This document shows positions 15,608-25,664 of a stretch of 64,000 bases of DNA, in pieces. The notes under the pieces were generated by a model that was not told where the DNA came from, ran no database searches, and was given only the letters and a program-made list of their open reading frames with translations. The stretch is from Streptomyces californicus (GTDB lineage Bacteria > Actinomycetota > Actinomycetes > Streptomycetales > Streptomycetaceae), in contig NZ_JNZZ01000001.1 in assembly GCF_000717645.1 (NCBI RefSeq), positions 496,001-560,000 of the forward strand, given 5' to 3'. The translations under genes were made by a program, and so were the position numbers. How positions within the stretch are numbered: position 1 is the stretch's first letter; each line of letters starts with the position of its first letter.

Positions 15608-16666
15608 TCAGAGCATGATGAGCAGGCGGGTGTCGGCCTTGAGCTTCCTGTTCACCGAGCGGCTCTGGACGTACACCTCCAGCTTGGGGTTGTTGCCGGC
15701 CTTCACCGAGACGGTCCCGCGCACACCCGCGCCGAACAGGAGGTTGCGCGCCGCCTCGCCCGTGTAGGCGCGGTCGGTGTCCTTCTCGACGACGATGACC
15801 TCCTTGTCGGGCTGCACCTGGACCCGGGCGCCCAACTGGTAGTAGCAGGAGCCGCGTTCGTAGGTGACGCCCGGGTGCGAGTCGACGAAGGCGCGGATCT
15901 CCGTCTCCTTGTCGACCTTGAGCAGGCGGTACTTGTCGGCCGGGACCGGTTCGAGAGTGGCCCGCACGTCGTCGACCGATATGTCCTGGCCCACCGCGAA
16001 CAGGTTCTTCGTGCCGCGCACGCCCTGTTCGCGGCCGCGCAGGAAGCTGGTGGCGGCGGCGCGCACGGTGCCGATCGCGTCCTCGACGCCCTTCTGGGAG
16101 TCCGCGTCCCAGATGGCGATGTTGCCGGCGGGGAAGCCGTAGTTCTGGGCGGTGCGCTTCGCCAGGGAGTTGGGGACGAGGATCGCGGAGGTCCAGTGCC
16201 CCGGCAGCCCGCCCATCTTCGCCGTGATCCGCTCCAGCCAGGGCCCGAGGATGGTCATGTCGCCGTCGTGCCGCCGGTCGCCGCCGGAGGCGTTCTCCTC
16301 GCCGTCCGTGACGACGATCTGGAGGAAGCTGTGCTCGCCGTACTCCTCCCAGATGTGCCCCAGGTCGTCCAGCGACTTGAGGGATGCCTCGATGAGGGCG
16401 GTCGCGCCGTTGTTGACCTTGTAGAGCCCGCGCATGGACGGGAGGTGCTTCACGTCCATGTCCCAGACCAGGTTCTCCACGCGGTGGTCGAAGGAGTAGA
16501 GGCTGATCCGGGTCTCGTGGCCGAGGCTGTCCGACTCCGCCTTCAGCCCCGCGACGAACTCGTCCACGACGCGGACGAGCTGCCCCTGGTGCTGGTACAT
16601 GGAACCGGAGGCGTCCACGACCAGAGCGACGTGGTTGACCTTGTGCTGGATCCTGTTGGCGGACAT
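15608..16666 (-). CDS. VWA-domain protein
   Basis: A 352-residue cytoplasmic protein. Residues 10-200 are a von Willebrand factor A domain with the MIDAS motif DASGSM (VALVVDASGSMYQHQ), a conserved Thr region (NNGATALIEASL) and the VTDGEEN third segment. The C-terminal part (about 270-352) is a small basic beta-domain. The ATG at 16666 is preceded by GGAG. Streptomyces proteins of this kind sit near tellurite/stress VWA families, but I cannot assign a process. No operon partner is present. Confidence 0.8.
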   Translation of the reverse strand: MSANRIQHKVNHVALVVDASGSMYQHQGQLVRVVDEFVAGLKAESDSLGHETRISLYSFDHRVENLVWDMDVKHLPSMRGLYKVNNGATALIEASLKSLDDLGHIWEEYGEHSFLQIVVTDGEENASGGDRRHDGDMTILGPWLERITAKMGGLPGHWTSAILVPNSLAKRTAQNYGFPAGNIAIWDADSQKGVEDAIGTVRAAATSFLRGREQGVRGTKNLFAVGQDISVDDVRATLEPVPADKYRLLKVDKETEIRAFVDSHPGVTYERGSCYYQLGARVQVQPDKEVIVVEKDTDRAYTGEAARNLLFGAGVRGTVSVKAGNNPKLEVYVQSRSVNRKLKADTRLLIML

Positions 16667-16821
16667 GACTGGGCTCCTTCTCCGGTGCTCCCCGAGTGAT
16701 GTTCCGAATGTAGGGGGAGGCACTGACAGTGGAGCCCGGCCGCTCTTCCGCCGCCCGGCGGACGGCCGGCCGGGGCCCGCGCCGATGGCGCGGCCCCCGG
16801 CCGAGGGGGCGAATCCTCCGG

Positions 16822-19146
16822 TCAGTAGGCGGTGGTGAGGGTGGCTCCGCCGAACGCGGAGGCCGCGTACAGGCTGATGTAGTGCGCGCCGGCGCGCGGG
16901 TTGTTCACCGTCAGCGTGTGGGAGTTGCCCGTGCCGGTGGCCCGCTGGGTCGCGGAGGCGGTGGTGGCCCATCCGGAGGCGCTGTAGTAGAGGTCGGCGT
17001 CGCCGGTGCCGCCGCTGACGGTGATCTTCAACTGACGGGTCCCGGCCGGTATGTACAGGTAGTGGTAGGCGTAGTTGCCCTTGGTCGCGGAGAGGTTGCT
17101 GCGGCGGCAGTTCTCGCCCAGCACGCGGGTGTCGGGGTCGGTGCACTCGGCGACGGCGCCGTCGCCGCCGCTCCCGCAGTCACCGGCCGCGCAGCCGGCC
17201 AGCCAGCTCCGGAAGTCGCTGTCGTACCGGGTGCCGATCGTGCTGGTGAGGTAGGTCCGCGCGGCGGCCCACTGCCCGGTGCGGTAGTGGCCGAGCACCT
17301 TGTCCATGTCGGCGGGGTGTTTCTCCAGCATGTAGCGCACGGCGAGGTAGCCCCAGCGGTACACCCGCGTGGTGTCGTGGCTGTAGTCCGTGCCGAACAG
17401 CGTGCTGAGGGCGTACGTCCCCTTGCCGGCCTCGGTCATCGCCGCCGTGTAGGGCTCGCCCCGGTAGTGGTAGGAGATGTACTCCGCGAAGCCCTCGACC
17501 CACCAGACGGTGGGGGTGGACATGTTCTCGGTGAAGTCGCCGTGCATGGTGAAGCGGCCGTCGAGGTAGTGCGTGTACTCGTGGTTGAGGTTCCAGATGT
17601 GGAACTCCGGCCGCAGCCACTCGGCCTCGTAGGCGATGAAGCGGGGCTGGTTGCCGGCGGCGGCCGGGTCGCCCTCCAGGTACATGCCGCCGTTGTTGGT
17701 GTCGATCCCGTACATCGCGCCGGCGTACGTCTGGTAGTCGGCGCTGGAGTCGTAGGCGATGACCTCGATGGTGGTGTTGTTGTCATCGGCCACCGGGCCG
17801 TTGTCCTTGGCGATCCGGTGGAAGTAGGCGTCCTGCTGGATGAGGCTGGTGCAGGAGGCGTTCAGCTCGGCGGACGTCATCTGCTGGGCGAGGATGCGGA
17901 TGCTGGGGCTGCAGGTGTGACGGACCGGCAGGACCTCTCGCTTGAGGCGTTCCTGGAGGTCGCAGACGCCGTAGTCGGAACAGTTCGCCTTGTCGTAGTA
18001 GTCGGCCATCTCCGCGACGCCCACCCAGAGCGGGGCGGTGGGGCCGGTGAGGGAGGTCTTGCGGAGCAGGTCGGCGGCGAGCGGGCGCGCCTTGGCCCGC
18101 AGGCTCGGGTGCTGGAGGAAGCGGCCCAGTTCGCGTCCGGCGTTGGAGGCCAGGTACGCGTGGTCGCCGTCGAGCAGGGAGAGGTGGTCGGCGGCGAAGC
18201 GGTGCAGGGAGTCGAGGAGGCTCGGGTCCGCCTCGACGGCGCTGACGAACGCGGGCACCTGGTGGCCCCGGAAGGTCACCGTGTACACGTTGTTGACCGC
18301 GGCGAGCATCCGGTTGAAGCCGTTCCAGGCGGAGGTGTAGTCCGCCAGCAGCCGCTTCACGACGGCGAGGTAGCGGGCGTTCTCCTGGGCGCTGTCGATC
18401 AGGATGACCGCCTCGGAGAGCGTGTCGCCGTTCTCGTCGGTGACGTCGCGGGAGCGCGGGCTCGCGAAGAAGCTGTCGAGGCCCGAGCGGATCGCGGTCC
18501 GCAGGGTGGCGCCGTACGGGCCGACGACGTCCGGGTTGTACCACTGCACGTAGTACCCCGCGCGGAGGTAGAGCACGAGCTGCGGCGTACCGGTGCTGCC
18601 GTCGCCCGGGTAGTAGGCGGCGTTGTCGCGCAGCGCGTAGGCCACGGTGGTCATCTGGGCCTCGCGGAAGGCCAGTCGGGCGTTCTCGCCGGTCAGGCTG
18701 AACAGCGTGTTCACGCAGTCGACGGAGGACGCCTTGATCTGCCGTACGAGATCGGCCCCGGTGCGGCCGGTGAAGTCGGCCGGGTCGCAGGCGGCGGCGG
18801 ACGCCTTCGCCGAGGAGTTCCCGTCTGCCTTCCGCTGCTCGGGGGCGCCGTGGTCGTACGCCTCCTTGAGGGGTGACTTGTCGGCGCTCACCGGGGGTAT
18901 CCGGGACGCGTCCAGGCGGTCCGCGGTCTGGTGGCCGGCGTCCGACTCGGCGAACTGCTGCGCTTGGGGCGCGAGTTCGGCGGACGCGTCCGGTCGGGAC
19001 AGCGGTGACGCGGTCGATGCCGTGGCTGCCGATGGGGATGTCGGCTGCGCCTGGGCCGGCTGCGCGAGCAGCGCGACGCCCATCGCCCCGGCCAGAGCCA
19101 GGGGCAGGACGGCACCCACACCTCGGCGGACGAGTGTGGTTCTCAC
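16822..19146 (-). CDS. secreted M9 collagenase
   Basis: A 774-residue microbial collagenase (M9). A signal peptide (about residues 1-32, ending QPAQAQ) is followed by the N-terminal M9 activator domain, then the catalytic gluzincin domain with HEYTH at residues 522-526. The downstream Glu ligand lies in WWVEGFAEYI. From about residue 660 there is a bacterial pre-peptidase C-terminal (PPC) domain (RQLKITVSGGTGDADLYYS), used for substrate binding. The GTG at 19146 has GGAGGAA upstream. It would cut native or denatured collagen outside the cell into Gly-Pro-Hyp-rich peptides, feeding the adjacent peptide transporter and hydroxyproline genes. Confidence 0.93.
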   Translation of the reverse strand: MRTTLVRRGVGAVLPLALAGAMGVALLAQPAQAQPTSPSAATASTASPLSRPDASAELAPQAQQFAESDAGHQTADRLDASRIPPVSADKSPLKEAYDHGAPEQRKADGNSSAKASAAACDPADFTGRTGADLVRQIKASSVDCVNTLFSLTGENARLAFREAQMTTVAYALRDNAAYYPGDGSTGTPQLVLYLRAGYYVQWYNPDVVGPYGATLRTAIRSGLDSFFASPRSRDVTDENGDTLSEAVILIDSAQENARYLAVVKRLLADYTSAWNGFNRMLAAVNNVYTVTFRGHQVPAFVSAVEADPSLLDSLHRFAADHLSLLDGDHAYLASNAGRELGRFLQHPSLRAKARPLAADLLRKTSLTGPTAPLWVGVAEMADYYDKANCSDYGVCDLQERLKREVLPVRHTCSPSIRILAQQMTSAELNASCTSLIQQDAYFHRIAKDNGPVADDNNTTIEVIAYDSSADYQTYAGAMYGIDTNNGGMYLEGDPAAAGNQPRFIAYEAEWLRPEFHIWNLNHEYTHYLDGRFTMHGDFTENMSTPTVWWVEGFAEYISYHYRGEPYTAAMTEAGKGTYALSTLFGTDYSHDTTRVYRWGYLAVRYMLEKHPADMDKVLGHYRTGQWAAARTYLTSTIGTRYDSDFRSWLAGCAAGDCGSGGDGAVAECTDPDTRVLGENCRRSNLSATKGNYAYHYLYIPAGTRQLKITVSGGTGDADLYYSASGWATTASATQRATGTGNSHTLTVNNPRAGAHYISLYAASAFGGATLTTAY

Positions 19147-19284
19147 GTTGGGTTCCTCCCATGAGGGGATCGGAGGCACGCACGGGCGTGACCGATGGGA
19201 TGGAGGGCGTGGGCCGGGGGGTGTACTCGCAGCCGTGCTGTCGCCGGACGGAAGGGGTACCGGCCGGAATTGACATGCCCACGC

Positions 19285-19309
19285 CCTGTGCCATGTACCA
19301 TTGCACAGG
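19285..19309. promoter_or_regulatory. candidate operator upstream of the collagenase gene (site A)
   Basis: Two 7-base arms, CCTGTGC and GCACAGG, flank an 11-base centre, forming a perfect inverted repeat 139 bases upstream of the collagenase start. The right part, ATGTACCATTGCACAGG (19293-19309), matches the motif shared with sites near 25.5, 27.3 and 35.3 kb. I interpret it as a binding site of the GntR regulator encoded at 27.3 kb. Confidence 0.6.
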
Positions 19310-19429
19310 TCACACTCCACTGGGAAGGCTCCGAACCGAATCCGATCCGGCTCCTCGGTGAACGCCCGGCGAAATGACGGCTGTTGTACGCCCGCCGGTG
19401 GTCCGGAGGGTGCGGACCACCCGCGGCGC

Positions 19430-20563
19430 TCAGTCCGTCTCGGGGAAGTGGCAGGCGGCCGTACGCGTACCGGGGCCCACGGTCCGCAGCAGCGGCCGCT
19501 CCGTACGGCAGACGGCCTGCGCCTTGGGGCAGCGCGGGTGGAAGCCGCAGCCGCCGGGCGGCGCCGCCGGGCTCGGCGGGTCGCCCAGCAGGATGATCCG
19601 CTCCCGTCGCCGCTCGGCCGCCGGATCCGGCAGGGGGACCGCCGAGAGGAGCGCCCGGGTGTAGGGGTGCGCCGGGCGGCCGTACAGCTCGCGCTTGTCG
19701 CCGATCTCGACGACGCGGCCCAGGTACATCACCGCCACCCGGTCGCACACCCGCTTCACGACGGAGAGGTCGTGGGCGATGAAGAGGAACGACAGCCCCA
19801 GCTCCGCCCGCAGACGCTCCATCAGATTGACGACCTGGGCCTGCACCGACACGTCCAGCGCGGAGACCGGTTCGTCCGCGACGATCAGACGGGGCCCGGT
19901 CGCCAACGCGCGGGCGATCCCGATGCGTTGCGCCTGGCCCCCGGAGAACTGGTACGGATGCCGGTCGAGGTGTTCCGCCCCCAGGCCCACCAGTTCGAGC
20001 AGTTCGGCGGCCCTGTCCCGGGCCGACCGGACCGAGGCCCCCTGCACCAGCAGCGGTTCGGAGATGATCCGGGCGACGGTCTGCCGGGGGTTCAGCGAGG
20101 CGTGCGGGTCCTGGAAGACGATCTGGAGGCGACGCCGGGTGGACCGCAGCTCGCGCGGGGACAGACGCGTGATGTCGCGCCCCTCGAACTCGACGGTCCC
20201 CGCCGTGGGTTCGAGCAGTCGCACCAGCATCCGGCCGGTGGTGGACTTGCCGCAGCCGGACTCGCCGACCAGCCCGAGGGTCTCGCCCGCCGCCAGCTCC
20301 AGATCGACGCCGTCCACCGCGCGGACCGGCGCTGCGGCACGCCCCAGGACGCGGCGGCCGGGGAACGTCTTGGCCAGACCGCGTACGGACAGCAGGGGCC
20401 CCGCCCCGGCGTCCCCGGCCGTGCGGGGACCCGCCCCGCCGGCCGCCTTCGCCGTACGGGGGCCCGGCCCGCCGCCCGCCACCGGGCCTCCGGGCGTCGC
20501 CACGGCTCCGGCGCCCCCGGAAGGGTCGTACGAACTCCGTGATGTGGAAGGCGGGTTGTTCAT
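19430..20563 (-). CDS. oligopeptide ABC transporter ATP-binding protein (DppF/OppF type)
   Basis: A 377-residue ABC ATPase of the peptide/nickel (Opp/Dpp) F class. Walker A is GESGCGKST, the Q-loop is [11 protein letters not shown], the signature is [16 protein letters not shown], Walker B is LIVADEP and the switch His is in FIAHDLSVV. The C-terminal OppF extension holds the [14 protein letters not shown] cysteine cluster found in this subfamily. About 55 residues of Gly/Ala/Pro-rich sequence precede the domain. The ATG at 20563 overlaps the upstream gene by four bases. It is the last gene of the five-gene peptide uptake operon. Confidence 0.92.
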   Translation of the reverse strand: MNNPPSTSRSSYDPSGGAGAVATPGGPVAGGGPGPRTAKAAGGAGPRTAGDAGAGPLLSVRGLAKTFPGRRVLGRAAAPVRAVDGVDLELAAGETLGLVGESGCGKSTTGRMLVRLLEPTAGTVEFEGRDITRLSPRELRSTRRRLQIVFQDPHASLNPRQTVARIISEPLLVQGASVRSARDRAAELLELVGLGAEHLDRHPYQFSGGQAQRIGIARALATGPRLIVADEPVSALDVSVQAQVVNLMERLRAELGLSFLFIAHDLSVVKRVCDRVAVMYLGRVVEIGDKRELYGRPAHPYTRALLSAVPLPDPAAERRRERIILLGDPPSPAAPPGGCGFHPRCPKAQAVCRTERPLLRTVGPGTRTAACHFPETD

Positions 20564-21630
20564 CGGGCCTCCTCGGCCGGTACGGGCGCCCCGCCGGACG
20601 GACCGGGGCGCGGAGCGGGCGGGGCGGCCGTCAGGGGCAGATGGCAGGCGATCGACCGCCCGCCGGGCAGGCCCGTGGAGCGGGGCGTCTCGGCGGCGCA
20701 GCGGGCCCGCTCCGGGGCGGTGGCCGCGGCCGCCCGGGGACAGCGGGGCTCGAAGGGGCAGCCGGCGCGCGGCTCGGCCGGGGACGGCGGACTGCCGGGG
20801 ATGGCCCGCAGCGGGGCGTCGTCGGGATCGTCCAGCCGGGGCAGCGAGTCCAGCAGCCCCCGGGTGTAGGGGTGGGCAGGTTCCTCGAACAGCGCGTCCA
20901 CCGGGGCCTGTTCGGCGCCGCGTCCGCCGTACATGACGAGCACGTCGTGGGCGACGCGCGCCACCACGCCGAGGTCGTGGGTGATCATCAGGACGCCCAG
21001 TCCGCGTTCCTCCTGGAGGCGGACGATCAGGTCCAGGATCTGCGCCTGGACGGTGACGTCGAGCGCGGTCGTCGGCTCGTCCGCGACGAGCAGTTCCGGT
21101 TCGCAGGACAGGGCCATGGCGATCATCGCGCGCTGGCGCATCCCGCCGGAGAACTGGTGCGGGTACTCCCCCGCCCGGCGGGCCGGTTCGGGGATGCCGA
21201 CCTCGCCGAGCATCTCCACGGCGCGTCGGCGGGCGGCGCGCCGACCGCTGCCGAAGTGGTGGCGGTGGGCCTCCGCGATCTGTTCGCCGACCGTGTACGC
21301 GGGGTGCAGCGCGGACAGCGGGTCCTGGAAGACCATGGCCATCCGGCGGCCCCGCAGCCGGCCGAACCGCCGGTCGCCCAGGCCGACCAGCTCCTCCCCG
21401 GCGAGGGCGATCGATCCGCTCACCCGGGCCCGGCGGTGCAGGCCCAGCACGGCGAGGGAGGTGACCGACTTGCCGGAGCCGGACTCCCCGACCAGCCCCA
21501 GGGTGCGGCCGGCCTCCACGGTGAACGAGACCCCGTCGACGGCCTGGACGGCTCCCGCCGGGGTGTCGAAGGCGACCCGCAGGTCGCGGACGCGCAGCAG
21601 CGGGCGGTCCGGTGCGGTGGTGTGCGGCAC
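20560..21630 (-). CDS. oligopeptide ABC transporter ATP-binding protein (DppD/OppD type)
   Basis: A 356-residue ABC ATPase. Walker A is GESGSGKS, the signature is [16 protein letters not shown], Walker B is LLVADEP and the H-loop is [23 protein letters not shown]. The OppD-type C-terminus carries [10 protein letters not shown]. It pairs with the downstream F-type ATPase as the energising heterodimer. It starts three bases after the permease stop, and its own stop overlaps the next gene. Both ATPases are needed for peptide import by this class. Confidence 0.92.
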   Translation of the reverse strand: MPHTTAPDRPLLRVRDLRVAFDTPAGAVQAVDGVSFTVEAGRTLGLVGESGSGKSVTSLAVLGLHRRARVSGSIALAGEELVGLGDRRFGRLRGRRMAMVFQDPLSALHPAYTVGEQIAEAHRHHFGSGRRAARRRAVEMLGEVGIPEPARRAGEYPHQFSGGMRQRAMIAMALSCEPELLVADEPTTALDVTVQAQILDLIVRLQEERGLGVLMITHDLGVVARVAHDVLVMYGGRGAEQAPVDALFEEPAHPYTRGLLDSLPRLDDPDDAPLRAIPGSPPSPAEPRAGCPFEPRCPRAAAATAPERARCAAETPRSTGLPGGRSIACHLPLTAAPPAPRPGPSGGAPVPAEEAR

Positions 21631-21633
21631 GGG

Positions 21634-22620
21634 TCAGTTCCTCACCCTCGGATCGACGACGGCGTACAGGAGGTCGATGACGACGTTGGCCGCCACGATG
21701 AAGAAGGCGGCGAGCAGGGTGACGCCGAGCACGACGGGCTGGTCGGAGCGTTGCAGGGCGTCGTAGAAGAGACGGCCCACCCCGGGGATGCCGAAGATGG
21801 ACTCGGTGATGACCGCGCCGGCGAGCAGCGCGCCGAGGTCCATGCCGAAGAGCGTGAGCACCGGCGTCATCGCGGAGCGCAGTCCGTGCTTGACCACCAC
21901 GCTCCGGGCGGGCAGCCCCTTGGCGCGTGCGGTGCGGATGTAGGGCTGCGCCATCGTCTCGATCATCGAACTGCGGCTCTGGCGGGCGTACATGGCGGCG
22001 TACAGCAGGGCCAGGGCGGTCCAGGGCAGCAGCAGGTTGGCGGCCCAGGAGACGGGGTCGTCGGTCAGCGGGACGTAGGCGGGGTAGGGCAGCAGCCCGG
22101 TCAGCCGGACCAGTGCGTACAGGAGCATCATCGCGGTGAAGTAGACGGGCAGGGAGGCCGTGGCCACCGCTGTGACCATCAGCGTGCGGTCGAGCAGTCC
22201 GCCCTTGCGCAGGGCGGCGGTGACCCCGGCGCCCAGACCCAGCACCAGCCACAGGCAGGCGGCGCCGAACGCCAGGGAGGCGGAGACGGGCAGCCGGTCC
22301 ATCAGCAGGTCCCACACCGGCAGGGCGTTCTCGTAGGAGTAGCCGAGGCAGGGGAAGCCGCACTGGAGCGCGTGCGGGCCGCTGCCCAGCTCGCGACCGG
22401 CGAAGATGCCGACGAGGTAGTCGCCGAACTGCCGCCACACCGGCTGGTCGAGCCCCATGAAGCGGCGCACTTCCGCGAGCCGTTCGGGGCTGCACGTCTT
22501 GCCGCAGGCGGCCGCGGCGGGGTCGGCGGGCAGCAGGTGGAAGATGACGAAGGTGACGGCGCAGATGGCGAGCAGGACGCCGGCCACTCCGAGGCATCTG
22601 CGGGCCAGGTAGGCGATCAC
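21634..22620 (-). CDS. oligopeptide ABC transporter permease (DppB type)
   Basis: A 328-residue permease with the binding-protein-dependent transport fold. It begins IAYLARRCLGVAGVLLAICAVTFVIFHLLPADPA, the canonical DppB N-terminus. The EAA-type loop, ARAKGLPARSVVVKHGLRSAMTPVLTLFG, contacts the ATPases. The GTG at 22620 overlaps the stop of the DppC gene (GTGA). The loop between the first two helices is longer than usual and contains four Cys residues (CGKTC and CGFPC), which could be extracytoplasmic disulfides. Confidence 0.92.
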   Translation of the reverse strand: MIAYLARRCLGVAGVLLAICAVTFVIFHLLPADPAAAACGKTCSPERLAEVRRFMGLDQPVWRQFGDYLVGIFAGRELGSGPHALQCGFPCLGYSYENALPVWDLLMDRLPVSASLAFGAACLWLVLGLGAGVTAALRKGGLLDRTLMVTAVATASLPVYFTAMMLLYALVRLTGLLPYPAYVPLTDDPVSWAANLLLPWTALALLYAAMYARQSRSSMIETMAQPYIRTARAKGLPARSVVVKHGLRSAMTPVLTLFGMDLGALLAGAVITESIFGIPGVGRLFYDALQRSDQPVVLGVTLLAAFFIVAANVVIDLLYAVVDPRVRN

Positions 22621-23588
22621 GGGCGGCCTCCCTGGGGGTCGAGGATGTCGCGCAGCGCGTCGCCGAGGACCGTGAAGGCGAGGACGGCGACGAAGAGGAA
22701 GACGCTGGGGACGACGAAGTACATGGGGTCGGTCTCGTAGTACGCGACGGCCTCGGCGATCATCTGGCCCCAGGACGGGGTGGGCGGACGCACGCCCACC
22801 CCGAGGAAGCTGAGCGCCGCCTCGGTGCTGATCATTCCGGGGATCAGCAGCGTGGTGTAGGCGATGACGGGCCCGGAGATGTTCGGCAGCACCTGCCGCG
22901 TGAGGATGCGCCAGGGGCCGCTGCCGCAGGCGCGGGCGGCTTCGACGAACTCGCGGTGCCGCAGGGAGAGGGCCTCGGCGCGCACCACGCGGGCGATGCC
23001 GGGCCAGCCGAAGACGCCGATGACGACGGTCATCAGGACGACCCGGTTGACGTCCTGGGCCACCGACATCATCGCGATCATGAAGATGAGCGAGGGGAAG
23101 GACATGGTGAGGTCCATCAGCCGGCTCAGGACGGTGTCGACGCGGCCGCCGAAGTAGCCGGCGGCGATGCCCGCGGAGGTGCCGGTCACGACGACGATCG
23201 CGGTGGCGGCGAAGGCGATCAGCAGGGAGACCTGCGCGCCGTGGACGACGCGGGCGAACAGGTCGCGGCCGGTGACCGGTTCGACGCCGAGCCAGTGGTC
23301 GGCGCCGATGCCGCCGAGGGCGCCGTGGGGCAGGCCGCCGAGGTAGGGGTCGATGGCGTCGGGGTCGAAGTCGGTGGGCGACCAGCCGCCCAGCCGGCTG
23401 AGCAGGGGGGCGGTGAGGGCGACGAGGATCAGCAGGGCGGCGGCGATCAGGGCCGTACGGCTGCCCCGGTCGCCCCACAGGCGGCGCCAGGTCGTCCGCC
23501 AGAGGGCGTCGGGCAGGACGGGGGAGCCGGGGCCGGCGGCCGGCGGGGCGTCACCCGGCCCGGTGGCGGGCACGGTGGGGATGCTCAT
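22617..23588 (-). CDS. oligopeptide ABC transporter permease (DppC type)
   Basis: A 323-residue permease. After a Pro-rich cytoplasmic N-terminus, the first helix (ALIAAALLILVALTAPLL) and the DppC-typical DHWLGVEPVTGRDLFARVVHGAQVSLLIAF segment follow. The EAA loop is VEAARACGSGPWRILTRQVLPNISGPVIAY. It ends RDILDPQGGRP, as most DppC proteins do. The ATG at 23588 lies about 20 bases after the binding-protein gene. It forms the translocation channel with the DppB-type permease. Confidence 0.92.
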   Translation of the reverse strand: MSIPTVPATGPGDAPPAAGPGSPVLPDALWRTTWRRLWGDRGSRTALIAAALLILVALTAPLLSRLGGWSPTDFDPDAIDPYLGGLPHGALGGIGADHWLGVEPVTGRDLFARVVHGAQVSLLIAFAATAIVVVTGTSAGIAAGYFGGRVDTVLSRLMDLTMSFPSLIFMIAMMSVAQDVNRVVLMTVVIGVFGWPGIARVVRAEALSLRHREFVEAARACGSGPWRILTRQVLPNISGPVIAYTTLLIPGMISTEAALSFLGVGVRPPTPSWGQMIAEAVAYYETDPMYFVVPSVFLFVAVLAFTVLGDALRDILDPQGGRP

Positions 23589-23608
23589 GGTGAGGTGTCC
23601 TCGCCCGC

Positions 23609-25354
23609 TCAGCCCTTGCTCCGGGACGGGTCCTTCAGGCCGATCACCGCGAAGTCGAACTGGCCGGTCCAGGAGGGGTGTCCGAAGGCTCCGGCGATGT
23701 TGTCGCCGGCGAGCAGCGGCTTGCGCTCCCAGAGCAGGGGGACGGCGGGGGACTTGCGCTGGATCTCCCGGTCGAGCTCGTTCCACGCCCGGGCGGCGGC
23801 ACCCGCGTCGGGCATCGCGGCGATCTCGTCCATGCGGCGCTCCACGGCCTTGTCGCGGAACTGGGAGACGTTGCCCTGGTTGCCCTTGGCCTTGATGGTG
23901 CGGCCGTCGAAGACGAAGGGCAGGAAGGTGGCGGCGGAGGGGTAGTCGGGGCACCAGCCGCTGATCGCCATGTCGGGGGCGTTGGCGGTGTCGCCGATGG
24001 TGTCGTAGTAGACGGAGGGGTCGACGGTCTCGATCCGCAGCCGGACGCCGACGCGGGCCAGGCTCTGCTGGAGCGCCTCGGCGCGGGTCTTGTCCCCGGT
24101 GGAGACGGTGATGGTCGTGTCGAAGCCGTCGCCCCTGCCCGCCTCGGCGAGGAGCTTCTCGGCCTTCTTCACGTCGCCGGTGGCGGGCCCGGTGTGGACG
24201 GGGTCGGCGGCGCGGCCCCCGGTGAGGGACGGCGGGAGGTAGGCGGTGGCGATGTCGTTGAGGGCGGGGCCGCCGTTGGCGGTGACCTGGGCCTGCTTGT
24301 CGACGGCGTACTGCATCGCCTCCCGGAGCTTCGGGTCGTCGAAGGGCGCGCGGGAGGTGTTCAGGGCGAGCATGTCGGTGCAGCCGGTGCGCTCGGCGGA
24401 GAGCCGCTGCCGTATCCCGGGCTTCGGCAGGACCTTGGCGACGCTGGAGGGCTGGAGGTCGGACCACTCGACGGCGGAGGCGTCCGCGCCCGCGCTCTCG
24501 ATGATCCGGTCGTCGATCTGGCCGCCCTTGAGGCCCTGGACCACGACGATCCGGTCCGGGTACGCCTTGCGCACCGGGTCGGTCGCCGCGTCCCAGTGGG
24601 GGTTGCGGACGAGCACCAGCTTCTTGCCGCGGGCGTAGCTCTCGATGCGGTACGGACCGGAGGAGAAGGGCCGCAGGTCGTACTGGACGCCCTTCTCGCG
24701 GGAGGCGGGTACGGGCGAGAAGGTGGGCAGCGTGACCGTGGAGGAGAACTCGGCTACGGGTCTGCGCAGCGAGAAGACGATGGTCCGGTCGTCGGGGGTC
24801 GTGATGGAGTCGAGGTGCTCGCCGTCCAGCGGGCCCGCGTACCCCTCGGCGCCGGCCAGGTAGCGCTGGGCGTAGTCGGGGCCGCCCGCCAGGTCCGGGG
24901 CGAAGGAGCGCTCGACGTTGTACTTGATGTCGCGGGCCCTGATCGGGGTGCCGTCCTCGTAGGCGAGGCCGGACTTGAGCGTGAAGGTCCAGGTGCGGCC
25001 GCCGTCGGAGGGCGTGCCGAGGTCGGTCGCCAGGTCGGGGACGACCTCGCTGCCCGCCTTGCCGGGTGCGGCCCGGAAGGTGGTGAGGGTGCGGTAGATC
25101 AGCCGGGTGCCGAAGTCCATGGTCGGCATGACCCAGTTGCGGGCCGGGTCCAGGTGGGCGAAGTCCTGGTTGGACAGCACGGTCAGGGTGCCGCCGCGCT
25201 TCGGCGTTCCGCCGATGACGGTGCCGGTCGCCACCCCGGGCTGCCGCTTGTCCGGGCCTCGGTCGTCGCCCTTCTGCGGGGAGCAGGCGCTGAGCAGGGC
25301 CAGGGCCAGCGAGGCGCTCAGCGATACGGACAGCGCACGGCTGCGACGGGACAT
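23609..25354 (-). CDS. oligopeptide-binding lipoprotein (SBP family 5)
   Basis: A 581-residue extracytoplasmic solute-binding protein of family 5 (DppA/OppA). A lipoprotein signal ends LLSAC, with Cys24 lipidated. The mature protein shows SBP_bac_5 landmarks: GGTLTVLSNQDFAHLDPARNW, the WTFTLKSGLAYEDGTPIRARDIKYNVER module, SGPYRIESYARGKKLVLVRNPHW and a C-terminal NELDREIQRKSPAVPLLW. It is first in the five-gene operon. Its position between the collagenase and proline-peptide hydrolase genes suggests collagen-derived peptides as ligands, which is inference. Confidence 0.9.
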   Translation of the reverse strand: MSRRSRALSVSLSASLALALLSACSPQKGDDRGPDKRQPGVATGTVIGGTPKRGGTLTVLSNQDFAHLDPARNWVMPTMDFGTRLIYRTLTTFRAAPGKAGSEVVPDLATDLGTPSDGGRTWTFTLKSGLAYEDGTPIRARDIKYNVERSFAPDLAGGPDYAQRYLAGAEGYAGPLDGEHLDSITTPDDRTIVFSLRRPVAEFSSTVTLPTFSPVPASREKGVQYDLRPFSSGPYRIESYARGKKLVLVRNPHWDAATDPVRKAYPDRIVVVQGLKGGQIDDRIIESAGADASAVEWSDLQPSSVAKVLPKPGIRQRLSAERTGCTDMLALNTSRAPFDDPKLREAMQYAVDKQAQVTANGGPALNDIATAYLPPSLTGGRAADPVHTGPATGDVKKAEKLLAEAGRGDGFDTTITVSTGDKTRAEALQQSLARVGVRLRIETVDPSVYYDTIGDTANAPDMAISGWCPDYPSAATFLPFVFDGRTIKAKGNQGNVSQFRDKAVERRMDEIAAMPDAGAAARAWNELDREIQRKSPAVPLLWERKPLLAGDNIAGAFGHPSWTGQFDFAVIGLKDPSRSKG

Positions 25355-25664
25355 GGGGCACTCCTCGGTACGGGAAAGGGCGCGGCGACGGCGGAAGCGG
25401 GCCGCCGTCGGGCGAGGGTCCGAAAGGGGATCCGGGGCTCCGGGCAGCCGAGCGGCCCGGAGAGCTACTGCTTGCGGAACGCGAGGCGGAGCGGACCGGA
25501 AACACCTCCGCCCTCACGCGATGTGACCCGTAACATAGTAATGTGAAATTGCACAGCCAAGGAGTGCGTCATCCCGTTACCGAAACGTGTCCGGCGACCG
25601 AACCTCCCGGGCCCTTTCCCCGGCCTTCCCGGCCCACCCCCGGCACCCCCTCCGAAGGAGACCC
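25355..25664. other. divergent spacer between peptide transporter and M24 peptidase genes
   Basis: This 310-base spacer contains no credible gene. It holds the promoters of two divergent units. An A/T-rich patch at about 25520-25560 includes ACATAGTAATGT (an ACAT-N4-ATGT inverted repeat) next to regulatory site B. Frames read through it on both strands are Arg/Pro-rich shadows. Confidence 0.7.
25541..25557. promoter_or_regulatory. candidate GntR operator (site B)
   Basis: ATGTGAAATTGCACAGC matches the 17-base motif at 15 of 17 positions to the consensus ATGTGACATTGCACAGG. It is 187 bases upstream of the peptide-binding-protein start and 108 bases upstream of the M24 peptidase start, so one site could control both divergent units. 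Confidence 0.6.

Noticed and set aside
19270..19275. TTGACA hexamer suggesting a plus-strand promoter
   Set aside because: No plus-strand gene follows within range, and the -10 partner (ATGTAC) is weak. It overlaps operator site A, so the A/T content is better explained by that.
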